A stretch of DNA of 64,000 nucleotides from Olivibacter oleidegradans (GCF_042432805.1 NZ_JBHLWO010000001.1:1798001-1862000); one strand, 5' to 3'; positions 26,705 through 36,717 are shown, counted from the stretch's first letter. Program-made: numbers and translations. The notes: generated from the letters alone by a model not told the origin.

Positions 26705-29050
26705 ATGAAAATGCAAGTAGATAGAGACAACGATAAAAAAATGTCAAGGTTTTTTAAACGCATGGCCAGCTTCTGGTACGTTTATCTTTTAGGAGTTTGT
26801 TTCTTTGTTTTGTTGGCATTCGCTTACTTGAAATATTCAACACCTCAATATTTGGTGTCCGGGGTTTTAATGTTAAAGGATCAAAAGAGTATGACGGAGA
26901 GTAAAGCTGTAACATCATTTGCAAATGATAACGGACTTTCTTTTCTGCTCAAGCCGACAGAGAACGTAATGAATGAAATGAAGGTGTTGTCTTCTAGAAG
27001 TTTAGCACTTGAGGTTGTAAAGGAATTAAATTTGAATATTAAAACGGGAATAAAAAACGGTCCTACATTTAAGGAACTTTTTGATAAAACTCCATTCAAT
27101 GTATCTGTCAGCAAAATTATTGTCGATTCCGTTAAAGAACGAAACTTTGAAGTCGAAGTTTTGGAAGGTGAGAAGCTCCGTATTATAAGCGAAGATGAAA
27201 ATTTTAACAAGGTAATTGCGGTCAATAATATCCTTAATACAAAACAATACAATATTGGCATTTCGAAGAAAGAATCGGCGGAATTGCGGATTGGAGAAAA
27301 GTATTGGATAAACATTATCTCGGAAAATGCGGCAGCCAACTCATTACTAAATAGTTTTAGTGTAGAGCTAACCGATAAAACTGCTACAACAGCCAACTTA
27401 CAATTATTCTATCCTGATCCGAAACGGGGCGAGTTGATCCTTCAAACTATAATGAGTAGGTATATAAGTGATAATAAAGATAAAAAAATTAGGTTAGCGG
27501 ATAGTATGTTGGTGTTTATTGACGACCGATTGAACTTGGTAGCATCTGAATTGACTGATGTCGAAAAGGAGTTGGAAGGATTTAGAAGCAGCAACCGAAT
27601 TACCGACTTATCTGAGCAATCAAAAATGCTAGTTGGCAACGCGAATGAATATTATAACAGGTTGAAAGACCAGCAGGCTCAATTGAAAGTGATACGTCAA
27701 CTAGAAGCTTACGTGCAAAATCCTTCGAATAGCCATATACCTAGTTCTACAGTAATCCAAAATGCTGCTTTTAATTCTTCTTTGAACCAGTATAATGTAT
27801 TGTTGCAAGAATATGAAAAGAAGAAATTATCATATACAGATTCGAACCCCGTAATCATCAACCTTACACAACAGATCAAATCAGAAAGAAATAATCTACT
27901 TCAGAACATAGCGTCTTACAAAAAGGAATTGCAAGTGACAAATGAAGAGTTGGGACGGGTAAATAGCGGGTTTAATAGCCAAATAAGCCAAGTTCCAGCC
28001 AAGGAAAGGCAGTTTGTTAACTACAGTCGTCAGCAGGAACTTAAACAACAACTCTATGTATATCTATTACAGAAGCGTGAAGAAGCTAATATTGCAAAAT
28101 CATCTAACGCGGAGCTCGCCAACATAGTTGATGATGCAAAAAGCAGCGAAGGCCCTGTAAAACCCATGCCTTCTGTCATCTATTTAATGGCAACTATGAT
28201 GGGGCTGATTGTGCCTTTTGGCTTTCTAAATTTGAGAGAATTAACACGTACAAAAATCCAATCTGAATTTGATTTTGAGCGGTATAGTGATGTTGAAATT
28301 ATCGGAAAGATTGGACATAGTGCTTCCGAACAACAACATGTGGTGGGATCAGGAGCTAGAAACTCAGCACTCTCAGAAGGGTTTAGGAGCTTGCGAGCCA
28401 ACCTGTACTACGCCTTGCAGTCTAAGCAGTCCAAAACTATAATGGTCACTTCTACTATCAAGGGAGAGGGCAAAAGCTTTATGTCTCTCAATCTAGGTCT
28501 TTCTCTTTCATTAACTGGGAAAAGGGTGGTTTTTGTTGAACTTGACTTGCGACAACCTAAGTTGGCAGCGATGATGGGTATTAACGAGCCTGTAGCGGGA
28601 TTTTCGGAAGTAATTTCAGGCCGTTTAGAGGTGGAAGATTGTATTGTGCAAAGTCCACTTAGCCCGTCATGTTTTCTGTTAAGCGCTGGCATTTCAATCG
28701 AGAACCCTGCGGAACTAATTCTTGATGAAAAGGTTGAAGCTTTGTTCGACAAGTTAAAGCATCGATTCGATTACGTCGTTGTTGATTCACCTCCAGTTGG
28801 GTTAGTGTCAGATGCTTTTATAATCCAACAATATGTTGAGATGACGGCCTATGTGTGCCGGCATAATTATACTAAAAAAGATCAGTTCGATTTTATTAAT
28901 GAATTAAATAAAAAGAATCGGCTCAAAAATATGTATTTGATAGTTAATGATATTAATGTAAACAGCTCAGCGTACTATAGCTATGGATATGGATATGGTT
29001 ACGAAGATACGTTAGAGAGAAAGAACTGGAGAAAACGATTGAAGCTTTAA
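26705..29050 (+). CDS. wzc: Wzc-type polysaccharide co-polymerase and tyrosine autokinase
   Basis: Inner-membrane protein that controls chain length and export and autophosphorylates on a C-terminal tyrosine cluster. The 781-residue protein has an N-terminal Wzz domain with one helix near residue 30, a long periplasmic coiled coil (about 260-460), a second helix near 490-510 and a cytoplasmic BY-kinase domain. The latter has Walker A TSTIKGEGKSF (near 585), Walker A' VVFVELDLRQPKL and Walker B YVVVDSPPVG (near 690). The tail AYYSYGYGYGYED is the expected tyrosine cluster. The CpsB-like phosphatase at 2499-3233 is its probable antagonist. Confidence 0.95.
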   Translation: MKMQVDRDNDKKMSRFFKRMASFWYVYLLGVCFFVLLAFAYLKYSTPQYLVSGVLMLKDQKSMTESKAVTSFANDNGLSFLLKPTENVMNEMKVLSSRSLALEVVKELNLNIKTGIKNGPTFKELFDKTPFNVSVSKIIVDSVKERNFEVEVLEGEKLRIISEDENFNKVIAVNNILNTKQYNIGISKKESAELRIGEKYWINIISENAAANSLLNSFSVELTDKTATTANLQLFYPDPKRGELILQTIMSRYISDNKDKKIRLADSMLVFIDDRLNLVASELTDVEKELEGFRSSNRITDLSEQSKMLVGNANEYYNRLKDQQAQLKVIRQLEAYVQNPSNSHIPSSTVIQNAAFNSSLNQYNVLLQEYEKKKLSYTDSNPVIINLTQQIKSERNNLLQNIASYKKELQVTNEELGRVNSGFNSQISQVPAKERQFVNYSRQQELKQQLYVYLLQKREEANIAKSSNAELANIVDDAKSSEGPVKPMPSVIYLMATMMGLIVPFGFLNLRELTRTKIQSEFDFERYSDVEIIGKIGHSASEQQHVVGSGARNSALSEGFRSLRANLYYALQSKQSKTIMVTSTIKGEGKSFMSLNLGLSLSLTGKRVVFVELDLRQPKLAAMMGINEPVAGFSEVISGRLEVEDCIVQSPLSPSCFLLSAGISIENPAELILDEKVEALFDKLKHRFDYVVVDSPPVGLVSDAFIIQQYVEMTAYVCRHNYTKKDQFDFINELNKKNRLKNMYLIVNDINVNSSAYYSYGYGYGYEDTLERKNWRKRLKL

Positions 29051-29053
29051 AGT

Positions 29054-30367
29054 ATGAAAAATGAAAATTTTCCTTTAGAACTTAGTTCTTATGAAGGAGT
29101 GGTAAATGAAACATACGGTGTGATGCCATTTTACAGAAGTAGTATCAATTTTGCCGTTTTGTTCTTTCCAATAACATCATTTTTACTTATCCCCTCTGTA
29201 CAAGGCACAACCATCATAAGTGTACTTATAGCGATTCTTTTTGGGGTTGTATGTGCGTTTCCTGCAGGGAATCAAAAAAAAATGGTCTTAAGAGATTTAA
29301 GCGTTTTCTTTTTGATTTATATCTGCTTTAGTATAATCTCTCAATTTCTTAATCTGATCTATGAGTTAAAATTAGATGAGCGAATCGTGCTAATAAATCA
29401 GGGTATGTTTTTGGATTACTTTTATCGACCTTCCCATTTGACACAATCTCTCTATTTAATGATCTCAGTTATAATTTATTTGCTGGTTAAATATTACGCC
29501 GATCATTCCATTATAGATTATATTTATTGGGCCTTACGTATTTTATGCTTTTACGCGATTTATGAAGTGATCTTTTATATGATAACGGGTAGCCCTGGAG
29601 ATTTCGTGACCAATAGAAAGTTTGGAGAAACCTCTGCATCTTTGTTTCAAACAACTACTATTGCTGGTATGAGATTTCAGAGGATGAAAGGATATACAGG
29701 CGAACCATCAATGTTCACCTTTACTATACAACCTTTTTGGGTGCTAAGTTACGCCTTACGGAGAAAGTTTGATTCTGTGTTATTACTTGTTTGTTTAATT
29801 TTTACTTTTTCTACTACCGCATACTTTTCAATCATTGTTTTTTTTATTGCTTGGTTCGTTTACAGAAAACGCTACAAACAAATTTTTTACGTAATGATTG
29901 TCGTACTCGCGGTGTTGGCAATACTACAACTGGACGCATTTCGCAGTACATTTGATGCACTTTACGACAGCGTGTTTGGGAATAAGCTCAGCGGCGATAG
30001 TAGTTCGTCGCAAGATAGGGGTGGTAAGTTCTCTTATCATCTTGCTTACTGGACCGGGTTACATTTTCCACATAAACTCTTTGGAATAGGATTTGGATAT
30101 ATTCGATCAACGGACTTTATTACAACGATACTTGTAAATAATGGTATCATAGGCTTCCTGGTGTTTTCCTTCTTTATATTGAAGCATACGCGTATTTTTA
30201 TTCTTCAGCGGGATGTGGCTTTTTGTTATAGTATAGGGCTGTTAATTCTCTATTTTAATTTGATGGCAACGGTCCCTGAGTTTATGTACCCTTCTTTTTG
30301 GATTTTTCTAGCGCTAGGCTATATATTGAAAGTTTATTATAAAAACAAATCGGATGCTGTATTTTGA
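29054..30367 (+). CDS. Wzy-like O-antigen/polysaccharide polymerase
   Basis: A 437-residue protein with about 11-12 hydrophobic segments and a large extracytoplasmic loop around residues 290-340 (DSVFGNKLSGDSSSSQDRGG) ahead of FGIGFGYIRSTDF, as in Wzy/O-antigen ligase proteins. Motif conservation in this family is low, so the call rests on topology and on its place directly after wzc (3 bp gap). It overlaps the following glycosidase gene by 14 bp, implying translational coupling. It would polymerise the repeat units delivered by the flippase. Confidence 0.75.
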   Translation: MKNENFPLELSSYEGVVNETYGVMPFYRSSINFAVLFFPITSFLLIPSVQGTTIISVLIAILFGVVCAFPAGNQKKMVLRDLSVFFLIYICFSIISQFLNLIYELKLDERIVLINQGMFLDYFYRPSHLTQSLYLMISVIIYLLVKYYADHSIIDYIYWALRILCFYAIYEVIFYMITGSPGDFVTNRKFGETSASLFQTTTIAGMRFQRMKGYTGEPSMFTFTIQPFWVLSYALRRKFDSVLLLVCLIFTFSTTAYFSIIVFFIAWFVYRKRYKQIFYVMIVVLAVLAILQLDAFRSTFDALYDSVFGNKLSGDSSSSQDRGGKFSYHLAYWTGLHFPHKLFGIGFGYIRSTDFITTILVNNGIIGFLVFSFFILKHTRIFILQRDVAFCYSIGLLILYFNLMATVPEFMYPSFWIFLALGYILKVYYKNKSDAVF

Positions 30368-31364
30368 GAAACTCCTTGGGCTTATATTTCTGATATTCTT
30401 TTTATCATCGAGTAACCGTGTTAACGGGCAGACAAAGGAAAACAGAGTATTTATTTGGGGAATAAATGGGCATCCTTTTACGCAACAGGCATATAACAAA
30501 CGTACCTGGGCAGAACAACTTTCATTTTTGAAAGATCTGAAGGTGGATTATTACCGGATTGATGTGCCTTTAGCGAATACAGGGCGATCGAAAAACGAAG
30601 CCGCATTTTACGCATTTGTAAGACAACTAAAGTCCATCAATGTGAAACCGATGCCAGCCGTTTTTCCAAGGATTGATACTACTGTAATTGACTCATTGAA
30701 CACCTATAATTTGTATTATGAACAAGGGAAAACATTTGCAAAAGAATATGGAGACCTAATAGATGTTGTGGAAGTAGGAAACGAGTGGGAAACAAAATTG
30801 ATAAAAAGCAGAAAGCTTGATGGAACAAGAGCCTCTCACTATGACCTAGTAAAGGCGAAGAAGCGGATGTGGTTGCTGCAAGGGTTTATTAACGGTATGA
30901 AGACAGTTAAATCATCTTTACGTGTAAGTATCTCTTTGGGTTGGACGCATTGGTATTATCTAGAGTTGTTAGAAAAGCATCATGTCAACTACGATATTAT
31001 TGGGTATCACTGGTATTCAGACATGGGGGATATTACAAATGCTAGAAAGCCTTACGGTGATTTTTTGCCGACGCTTAAAGAAAAATATAGAAAGGAAATT
31101 TGGGTTACTGAGTTTAATACTCATGCGGGAACAGTAAAGCATTCGTTTGCGTCTCAAAAAGACTATATAGCGAAAAGTATAGAGCGAATTTTGAAGCATA
31201 AAGTAATTAGTGGTTTATTTATTTATGAGTTATTCGATCAACCTGCGCTAAAGCCAAGATATCCAGATGAACCGAATTATGGTTTGATATACATGGAAGG
31301 AAATCAACGTCGTTTAAAACCTGCTTATTTAATTTTTAGACAATTTATAGCTTCGACGAAATAA
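30354..31364 (+). CDS. Secreted clan GH-A-like glycosidase in the polysaccharide operon
   Basis: A 336-residue secreted protein with a signal peptide (LLGLIFLIFFLSSSNRVNGQ) and a TIM-barrel-like glycoside hydrolase pattern: INGHPF near 38, YYRIDVPL, VGNEWE with the probable acid/base E144, IIGYHWYSD and WVTEFNTH with the probable nucleophile E253. The NE...TEF arrangement is typical of clan GH-A, but I cannot assign the CAZy family (GH39- or GH5-like). It overlaps the wzy-like gene and precedes a GT4 gene, so it may trim or edit the exported polymer. The lipoprotein encoded at 35683-36717 is a diverged relative. Confidence 0.75.
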   Translation: MLYFEKLLGLIFLIFFLSSSNRVNGQTKENRVFIWGINGHPFTQQAYNKRTWAEQLSFLKDLKVDYYRIDVPLANTGRSKNEAAFYAFVRQLKSINVKPMPAVFPRIDTTVIDSLNTYNLYYEQGKTFAKEYGDLIDVVEVGNEWETKLIKSRKLDGTRASHYDLVKAKKRMWLLQGFINGMKTVKSSLRVSISLGWTHWYYLELLEKHHVNYDIIGYHWYSDMGDITNARKPYGDFLPTLKEKYRKEIWVTEFNTHAGTVKHSFASQKDYIAKSIERILKHKVISGLFIYELFDQPALKPRYPDEPNYGLIYMEGNQRRLKPAYLIFRQFIASTK

Positions 31365-31391
31365 TAACTAATTTTATTTCTCTCATAATTC

Positions 31392-32459
31392 ATGACAATA
31401 TATATTAATGGTAAATACCTTACACAGCGACTTACGGGTGTGCAGCGCTACGCTTTTGAGATTACAAAAGCGTTAGTATCACTAGAGGTAGATGTTAAAG
31501 TAATTATTCCCTCTTTCTTGGAAACTACTGAAATTGATCTGCCGGGGCATGTATTGTTACCTCTAGACGGATGTAAAAGCATAATACTTTGGGAACAGCT
31601 AACTATTGCACGGTTTTTAAAAAACAAAAATGACTATATTTTATTGAACCTTTGTAATATAGGCACTCTTTTTAACAAAAATCAAGTGCTTTGTATTCAC
31701 GACATGACATATAGGGTAGATCCTAAATGGTTTAGTTGGGCGTTTAGCAAATATTATCAATTTATGATACCAAAACTGGTAAGGATAGCAAGGGAGATTG
31801 TAACCGTTAGTGAATTTTCCAAAAAGGAAATAGCCGATCACCTTGATGTGAGTAAGGATCGTATTACAGTAATTTATAATGCACCATCGAATGATTTTGT
31901 ATATAGCAGTGTCGAAAATATAGTATGTAACAAAGAAGACTTCTTTTTGTTTGTAGGGTCTATGCATCCCAGGAAGAATATAAATCTATTAATTAAATTA
32001 TTTTCTTTGGAAGAGTTCAGAAATCAGAGACTGGTCGTTGTTGGAGCTAAATCGAAAGAGTTTGCAGAAGTGGATTTCGATTTGCCTACAAATGTTGAGG
32101 TATTTGATAAATGCAATGATAGTCAGTTAGCAAGTTTATACCTTCGAGCAAAGGCACTATTGAATCCGTCGATATATGAGGGTTTTGGAATACCGATAGT
32201 CGAAGCAATGGCTAGCGGATGTCCTTTGATAATATCTGATATACAAGTTTTTAAAGAAATAGCTGGGGATGGTGCTATTTATTTTAATCCAAACTCTTTA
32301 ATGAGTTTAAAAAATGCTTTTAATACTTTTTTAAGTAAATCTCAAGAAGAGGTAACCCATATTATTCAATCTAATTTTACACGTAGTAAAGAGTTTACTT
32401 GGGAGCGTTCGGCAAAAAAATTATTGGATCTTATAAATAAATCGCAATGGGTTGGATAA
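31392..32459 (+). CDS. Family 4 glycosyltransferase
   Basis: GT-B fold retaining glycosyltransferase, 355 residues. The N-terminal acceptor domain contains the GT4 loop RLTGVQRYAFEITKAL (GGV/TGVxRY). The C-terminal donor domain shows FVGSMHPRKNINLLI and the NPSIYEGFGIPIVEAMASGCPLIISD signature with the catalytic EGFG...E pattern. Its 3' end overlaps the next acetyltransferase gene by 13 bp, so the pair is probably translated together. The donor sugar is unknown. Confidence 0.92.
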   Translation: MTIYINGKYLTQRLTGVQRYAFEITKALVSLEVDVKVIIPSFLETTEIDLPGHVLLPLDGCKSIILWEQLTIARFLKNKNDYILLNLCNIGTLFNKNQVLCIHDMTYRVDPKWFSWAFSKYYQFMIPKLVRIAREIVTVSEFSKKEIADHLDVSKDRITVIYNAPSNDFVYSSVENIVCNKEDFFLFVGSMHPRKNINLLIKLFSLEEFRNQRLVVVGAKSKEFAEVDFDLPTNVEVFDKCNDSQLASLYLRAKALLNPSIYEGFGIPIVEAMASGCPLIISDIQVFKEIAGDGAIYFNPNSLMSLKNAFNTFLSKSQEEVTHIIQSNFTRSKEFTWERSAKKLLDLINKSQWVG

Positions 32460-32995
32460 AAGAGACAGGACGAGATCTTCGACAGCTGAAAAAAGTTTAT
32501 GAAATCAATTATTTGCTGGCAGTGTTAGCGAATCGTGGCTTTCACGCACTTTTTGTATATAGATTAAGCAACTGGTTGTATAAAATAAAGATCCCATTAC
32601 TACCTTTAATATTAACAAGATGCATCCAAATACTTTATGGTATAGATATCGATTACCGATCGTCCATCAGCGGCGGGATTGTGATCATACATGGAGTGGG
32701 GTTAGTAATCGGAGAAGGAGTTGTTATTGAGGAGGGCGTGACCCTGTACCATGGGGTTACCTTAGGTAGAAAGAGACAAGGAAAGGTAGTGCCAAATGAT
32801 GATGGGTTTCCCTCCGTTGAAGCAAACAGTGTAATAGGTGCCGGTGCCAAGTTAATCGGTCCGATAAAAATCGGTAGAGGGAGTTTGGTTGGGCCAAATT
32901 GTGTCCTTACTCAAAGTATTGATGCAGAAACTCTGGTGAAAATAAGTCAACAAAGTTATATATTAAAAAATATTCGATCAACTTCAACTAGTTAA
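32447..32995 (+). CDS. Left-handed beta-helix O-acetyltransferase (serine acetyltransferase-like)
   Basis: A 182-residue hexapeptide-repeat acyltransferase related to CysE/WcaB. The N-terminal helical part is short; the beta-helix holds IDYRSSISGGIVIIHGVGLVIGEGVVIEEGVTLYHGVTLGRK, with the acetyl-CoA-binding and catalytic histidines (IHG, YHGVT). GAGAKLIGPIKIGRGSLVGPNCVLT completes the helix. It lacks the long N-terminal domain of housekeeping CysE, and its position inside the operon suggests it acetylates the polysaccharide repeat unit. A serine acetyltransferase role cannot be excluded. Confidence 0.85.
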   Translation: MGWIKETGRDLRQLKKVYEINYLLAVLANRGFHALFVYRLSNWLYKIKIPLLPLILTRCIQILYGIDIDYRSSISGGIVIIHGVGLVIGEGVVIEEGVTLYHGVTLGRKRQGKVVPNDDGFPSVEANSVIGAGAKLIGPIKIGRGSLVGPNCVLTQSIDAETLVKISQQSYILKNIRSTSTS

Positions 32996-33151
32996 GGGTC
33001 AAGAAATAAAGTCGACAATCCTATTTGAATAAGGAAAACTTTGATGTTTTAATATCATCACAACTATTACCCTAGTCATTAGTTCGCTTAAATCTTGAAT
33101 CTTTATAAAGAAGATTTTTAGTCAAATTACAGACCGCAAACATTACTATAT

Positions 33152-34306
33152 ATGAAATTAGCAATTGTTCAAGACGATATTGTTCGAAGAGGGGGGGCCG
33201 AGCAGGTAGCCTTAAGTTTTCATCAGGCTTTTCCAGATGCACCGGTTTATACACTTGCATATGATCCTCACGCTACATATGAAGAATTTAAACAAGTGAA
33301 CATTAAAACAAGTTGGTTTGGTAAGCTTGTGAGAAATGAGGACACGATGAAAAAGCTCTTTTTCCCTTTTGGAGTTTGGGCAATGAGACAGTTAGATCTA
33401 ACTGCCTATGATGTTATACTTCAATCTACGACACATTGCGCTAAGTATATCAAAACAAGAAGTGATGCATTGATCATTACGTACTGCCATACGCCATTTC
33501 GCTTAGTTTGGCGATCAGAAACCTACGAGCAGGTGAGAAATGCGTCGTTCTTAAAGAGAATAGCGTTTCAATATGTTATTAATCGTTTGCGAAAAATTGA
33601 TTTAAAATCTGCGAGAAGGACTGATTGGTTTGTTACAAACTCTAGCGAAGTTGTACCCAGAATTGAACAGGCTTATCATCCTAAGCAACCAATTAGCGTT
33701 ATTAATCCATCAGTTAAATGCAAAAATTTTTATGTGGATGAAAATCCTGAAGATTATTTTTTGGTTGTCTCCCGATTTGAGCCTTATAAAAAGGTTGACT
33801 TAGTGATTGAGGCATTTAATCAAATGCCTGATAAAAAGCTATTGATAGTGGGAAAAGGAACAAAGGAAAATGAATTACGCTCTATGGCAGGACCTAATAT
33901 TCAATTTCTTAAATCACTAAGCGCTGATGCATTAGCAACGGTTTTTGCGAGATGCAAAGCACTGATATTTCCGCAGCTTGAAGATTATGGTATAACACCT
34001 CTTGAAGCAAGTGCTTCAGGCAGACCTGTAATTGCTTATGGTAGTGGGGGCGTACTCGATACTATGATACCGGTTAGTGATATTTCAAGCGCTGAGAGAT
34101 CGACGGCTCTATTTTTCAACACACAAACAACCGAAGCGATTATACATGCCGTGAGTATATTTGACAACTTTGCTTTTAATTCGGCCTTTATCAGGAAACA
34201 TGCTGAATCATTTGATGAAGAACAATTTGTAATGAAGATAAAAAAGTTTGTAATTGAAAAGCATAAAGAGCATTGCGAAGCTAAGGTATTCGACTTTGTG
34301 AATTAA
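33152..34306 (+). CDS. Family 4 glycosyltransferase (WbaZ-like)
   Basis: GT-B fold glycosyltransferase, 384 residues, starting MKLAIVQDDIVRRGGAEQVALSFHQAFPDAPVYTLAYDP, the opening shared by WbaZ/mannosyltransferase-like GT4 enzymes. The middle has SARRTDWFVTNSSEVVPRI and the donor domain shows VVSRFEPYKKVDLVIEAF and PQLEDYGITPLEASASGRPVIAYGSGGVLDT. Preceded by a 156-bp gap, the largest within this operon, so a secondary promoter is possible though none was identified. Donor specificity is not readable; a mannosyl donor would fit ManC. Confidence 0.92.
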   Translation: MKLAIVQDDIVRRGGAEQVALSFHQAFPDAPVYTLAYDPHATYEEFKQVNIKTSWFGKLVRNEDTMKKLFFPFGVWAMRQLDLTAYDVILQSTTHCAKYIKTRSDALIITYCHTPFRLVWRSETYEQVRNASFLKRIAFQYVINRLRKIDLKSARRTDWFVTNSSEVVPRIEQAYHPKQPISVINPSVKCKNFYVDENPEDYFLVVSRFEPYKKVDLVIEAFNQMPDKKLLIVGKGTKENELRSMAGPNIQFLKSLSADALATVFARCKALIFPQLEDYGITPLEASASGRPVIAYGSGGVLDTMIPVSDISSAERSTALFFNTQTTEAIIHAVSIFDNFAFNSAFIRKHAESFDEEQFVMKIKKFVIEKHKEHCEAKVFDFVN

Positions 34307-34358
34307 TTCAAAGAGCTCGAGGTGATTATATATTTAGCGTAAAATTAATATAAAAGTT

Positions 34359-35591
34359 GTGAGAATACTTTTGGTGAATACGTTTTATTATCCGAAGCTC
34401 ATTGGAGGAGCTGAGGTTTCAGTTCAGTTACTTGCTGAGGGGTTGAAAGAACAGAAGCACGAGGTATTTGTAATAACACTGGGTGCTAAGGATGAAGTGG
34501 TGAAATTAAATGGTGTGGTTATAATACGGTTGAAAGAGAGAAATATTTTCTCCCCCTATTCAGGTATAAAGAGAAATCTCATTCAAAAAATAATCTGGTT
34601 CTTTATTGACTCGGGAAACCCTTTTTATAATTCCAAATTGGGGAAAATTTTAAAAAGAATTAAGCCAGATATCATTCACACAAATAATATTCAAGGCTTT
34701 TCGCCGCATATTTGGAAAACGTTTAAGAATATGGGATTTCCTGTCGTTCATACGATGCGTGACTACTATCTGCTCTGCCACCGCTGTAATATGCACAACA
34801 AGCTAGCAAATTGCGAAACATTATGTACGCCTTGCGCTTTTACCCATTATATCAAAAAGAGATATATGGATTATCCGGATGTATTTGTGGGAATATCCAA
34901 ATTTATTGTCAATAAACACCGAATTTTTGGTGATTTCTCGAAAATGAAACATGCTAAAGTGGTATACAACGCTGTTGATATGCCAAAATCGACCCTTATA
35001 AAGGCTGCAAACGAGAAGGTCGTTTTTGGATTTATGGGTAGAATAGCGGAAGATAAGGGGGTCAGTTACCTGGTTGAACAATTACGAATCGTACATGCTA
35101 AGTTCCCAGATAGCTTTTCTTTGGTGTTAGCAGGGAAAGGGGATGATCTTTATCTGAACATTATTAAAGAAAAGCTTGACGGTATAATCTGTCATTTTGT
35201 TGGCGTAGTAAGTCCTACGGAATTTTACAAGCAAATAGATGTATCCATCGTGCCATCAATTTGGGAGGAGCCCTTTGGTAGGGTTGCGATTGAATCTTTA
35301 GCTCATAGCGTGCCAGTTTGTATGTCAAGTAAAGGAGGGTTGCCCGAAATCTTTAACGGCGAATGCGCATGGCTTTTCAATCCCGAAAATGACGAGTTAT
35401 CGGAAATTTTATTAGAAATAATAGACAATAGGGAGTTGATAGAACAGAAAGGCAAGCTCTCGAAAAAACATGTTGTTCGATTTAACAATGAAAATAATAT
35501 CACAAACTATCTGCGTCTATATAGTCAAGTAACCAATAAAGAGGATTTACTTCATAAGGATAATCATGATGATATGCACCTTATAGTCTAG
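34359..35591 (+). CDS. Family 4 glycosyltransferase with Cys-rich loop
   Basis: GT-B fold glycosyltransferase, 410 residues, starting at a GTG (34359) with MRILLVNTFYYPKLIGGAEVSVQLLAEGL. It carries the cysteine-rich insertion CHRCNMHNKLANCETLCTPC around residues 146-165, found in a subgroup of GT4 enzymes. The donor domain has FMGRIAEDKGVSYLVEQL and VPSIWEEPFGRVAIESLAHSVPVCMSSKGGLPE. It is the last plus-strand gene of the 22.6-35.6 kb operon. The function of the Cys cluster (possibly metal binding) is inference. Confidence 0.9.
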   Translation: MRILLVNTFYYPKLIGGAEVSVQLLAEGLKEQKHEVFVITLGAKDEVVKLNGVVIIRLKERNIFSPYSGIKRNLIQKIIWFFIDSGNPFYNSKLGKILKRIKPDIIHTNNIQGFSPHIWKTFKNMGFPVVHTMRDYYLLCHRCNMHNKLANCETLCTPCAFTHYIKKRYMDYPDVFVGISKFIVNKHRIFGDFSKMKHAKVVYNAVDMPKSTLIKAANEKVVFGFMGRIAEDKGVSYLVEQLRIVHAKFPDSFSLVLAGKGDDLYLNIIKEKLDGIICHFVGVVSPTEFYKQIDVSIVPSIWEEPFGRVAIESLAHSVPVCMSSKGGLPEIFNGECAWLFNPENDELSEILLEIIDNRELIEQKGKLSKKHVVRFNNENNITNYLRLYSQVTNKEDLLHKDNHDDMHLIV

Positions 35592-35606
35592 CATTTTCCT
35601 ATGGTG

Positions 35607-35640
35607 TAAAAAAATAGAGGCCCCTTTTAGAGAGCCTCTA
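35607..35640 (-). terminator. Terminator of the convergent glycosidase gene
   Basis: Arms TAGAGGC (35615-35621) and GCCTCTA (35634-35640) form a stem. On the minus strand the stem is followed by a run of seven T (35614-35608), so it terminates transcription of the gene ending at 35683; it may also act on plus-strand transcripts. Confidence 0.75.
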
Positions 35641-35682
35641 CTTAGCAGTGATCAACAGTCTTAAATACTAATAAAAAAATGG

Positions 35683-36717
35683 CTATCTAGCGAAAGATTT
35701 CGCACGGTACTCGGTATATTGTTTAGCCCATTTAAAAATGCCGTAATTAGCTTCCAGTCCGGTCCCTTTTTGTGGTTCGTCGAATAATTGGTAAATGATG
35801 GCAGCGCGGACTTGCGGATTATTCCTGCATTTAGCAATGAATGAATCGAGAAAAGCTTTCTGCTCAGCTTCTGAGCGAGTGCCGGTTTTGTTCCGGACAC
35901 CGACTTCTAGGAACCATATCGGTTTATTAAACTTAGACGATAAAAATTGTGTAATGTCACTGATGTTATGGTTTTTTAAAGCTAAGGACTCCATTTCATC
36001 GTACCAATGATATCCAACAATGTCAAATTTAACTCCATGGCGTTCGAGCATGAGAAGGTACTGATAGTGCATCCAGTTGGCGTTAATTATGGTTTTCGCA
36101 TTTGGATCTTTGGATTTGATACCATCGTTCATCCCTTTTAAATAAGCGGCGACTACTTTGAACTTTTTTTGATCATAATGCGATACTGACGCTCCAGAGA
36201 GTGACCCCGATAGAAGGCACCTTAATTCCATTTCGTTTCCGATATTATAATAGGTGAAATCATTCCCATATCGACGGGCAAAACGATCGCCAAGAACACG
36301 TCCTCGTTCGTAGGATTGACGCTCAGAGAGATTTATGTCAAAATCTCTTGGATAAAGCATAGGTAGTAACGTAACTCCCGCAGCGTCAGCGGCTTCTTTA
36401 AGCGGTTTATACAAATGAGGTACTGTTATATAGCCGTTATCTAATTGAGATTGCACATCAATTCGATAAATGTTCATGCCCATACCTTTTAACAGATTAA
36501 TTTGAGTTTTCGCGGGTACACTTGTGTAGGGTTTGGTGCCCAGGGGATGACCGTTTACTCCGTAAAAAAAAGTTGACGAACTTTTCCCCGATGTGGACAT
36601 AGTAGCTGAAGGACCTTCAGTTAGTTGCGTTTCTTCTATTAAATCTTGTTTTGAACATGCGGCAGCCAGTAACAGCGCACTTGCGGTTGAGAAAATAAAA
36701 AAGAATTTTTTTTTCAT
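35683..36717 (-). CDS. Lipoprotein clan GH-A-like glycosidase
   Basis: A 344-residue lipoprotein (signal ending LLAAAC, C21) with a serine/threonine-rich linker and a TIM-barrel glycosidase-like domain: VNGHPLG, YRIDVQ, IGNEMEL with the probable acid/base E162, IVGYHWYDE and WFLEVGV with the probable nucleophile E271. It is a diverged paralogue of the secreted protein at 30354-31364 but membrane-anchored and transcribed on the opposite strand with its own terminator. Processing or turnover of the locally made polysaccharide is the likely role, by inference from context. Confidence 0.75.
   Translation of the reverse strand: MKKKFFFIFSTASALLLAAACSKQDLIEETQLTEGPSATMSTSGKSSSTFFYGVNGHPLGTKPYTSVPAKTQINLLKGMGMNIYRIDVQSQLDNGYITVPHLYKPLKEAADAAGVTLLPMLYPRDFDINLSERQSYERGRVLGDRFARRYGNDFTYYNIGNEMELRCLLSGSLSGASVSHYDQKKFKVVAAYLKGMNDGIKSKDPNAKTIINANWMHYQYLLMLERHGVKFDIVGYHWYDEMESLALKNHNISDITQFLSSKFNKPIWFLEVGVRNKTGTRSEAEQKAFLDSFIAKCRNNPQVRAAIIYQLFDEPQKGTGLEANYGIFKWAKQYTEYRAKSFAR

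Noticed and set aside
26881..27396. 171-codon minus-strand ORF opposite wzc
   Set aside because: Antisense to a confident gene and of low-complexity composition.
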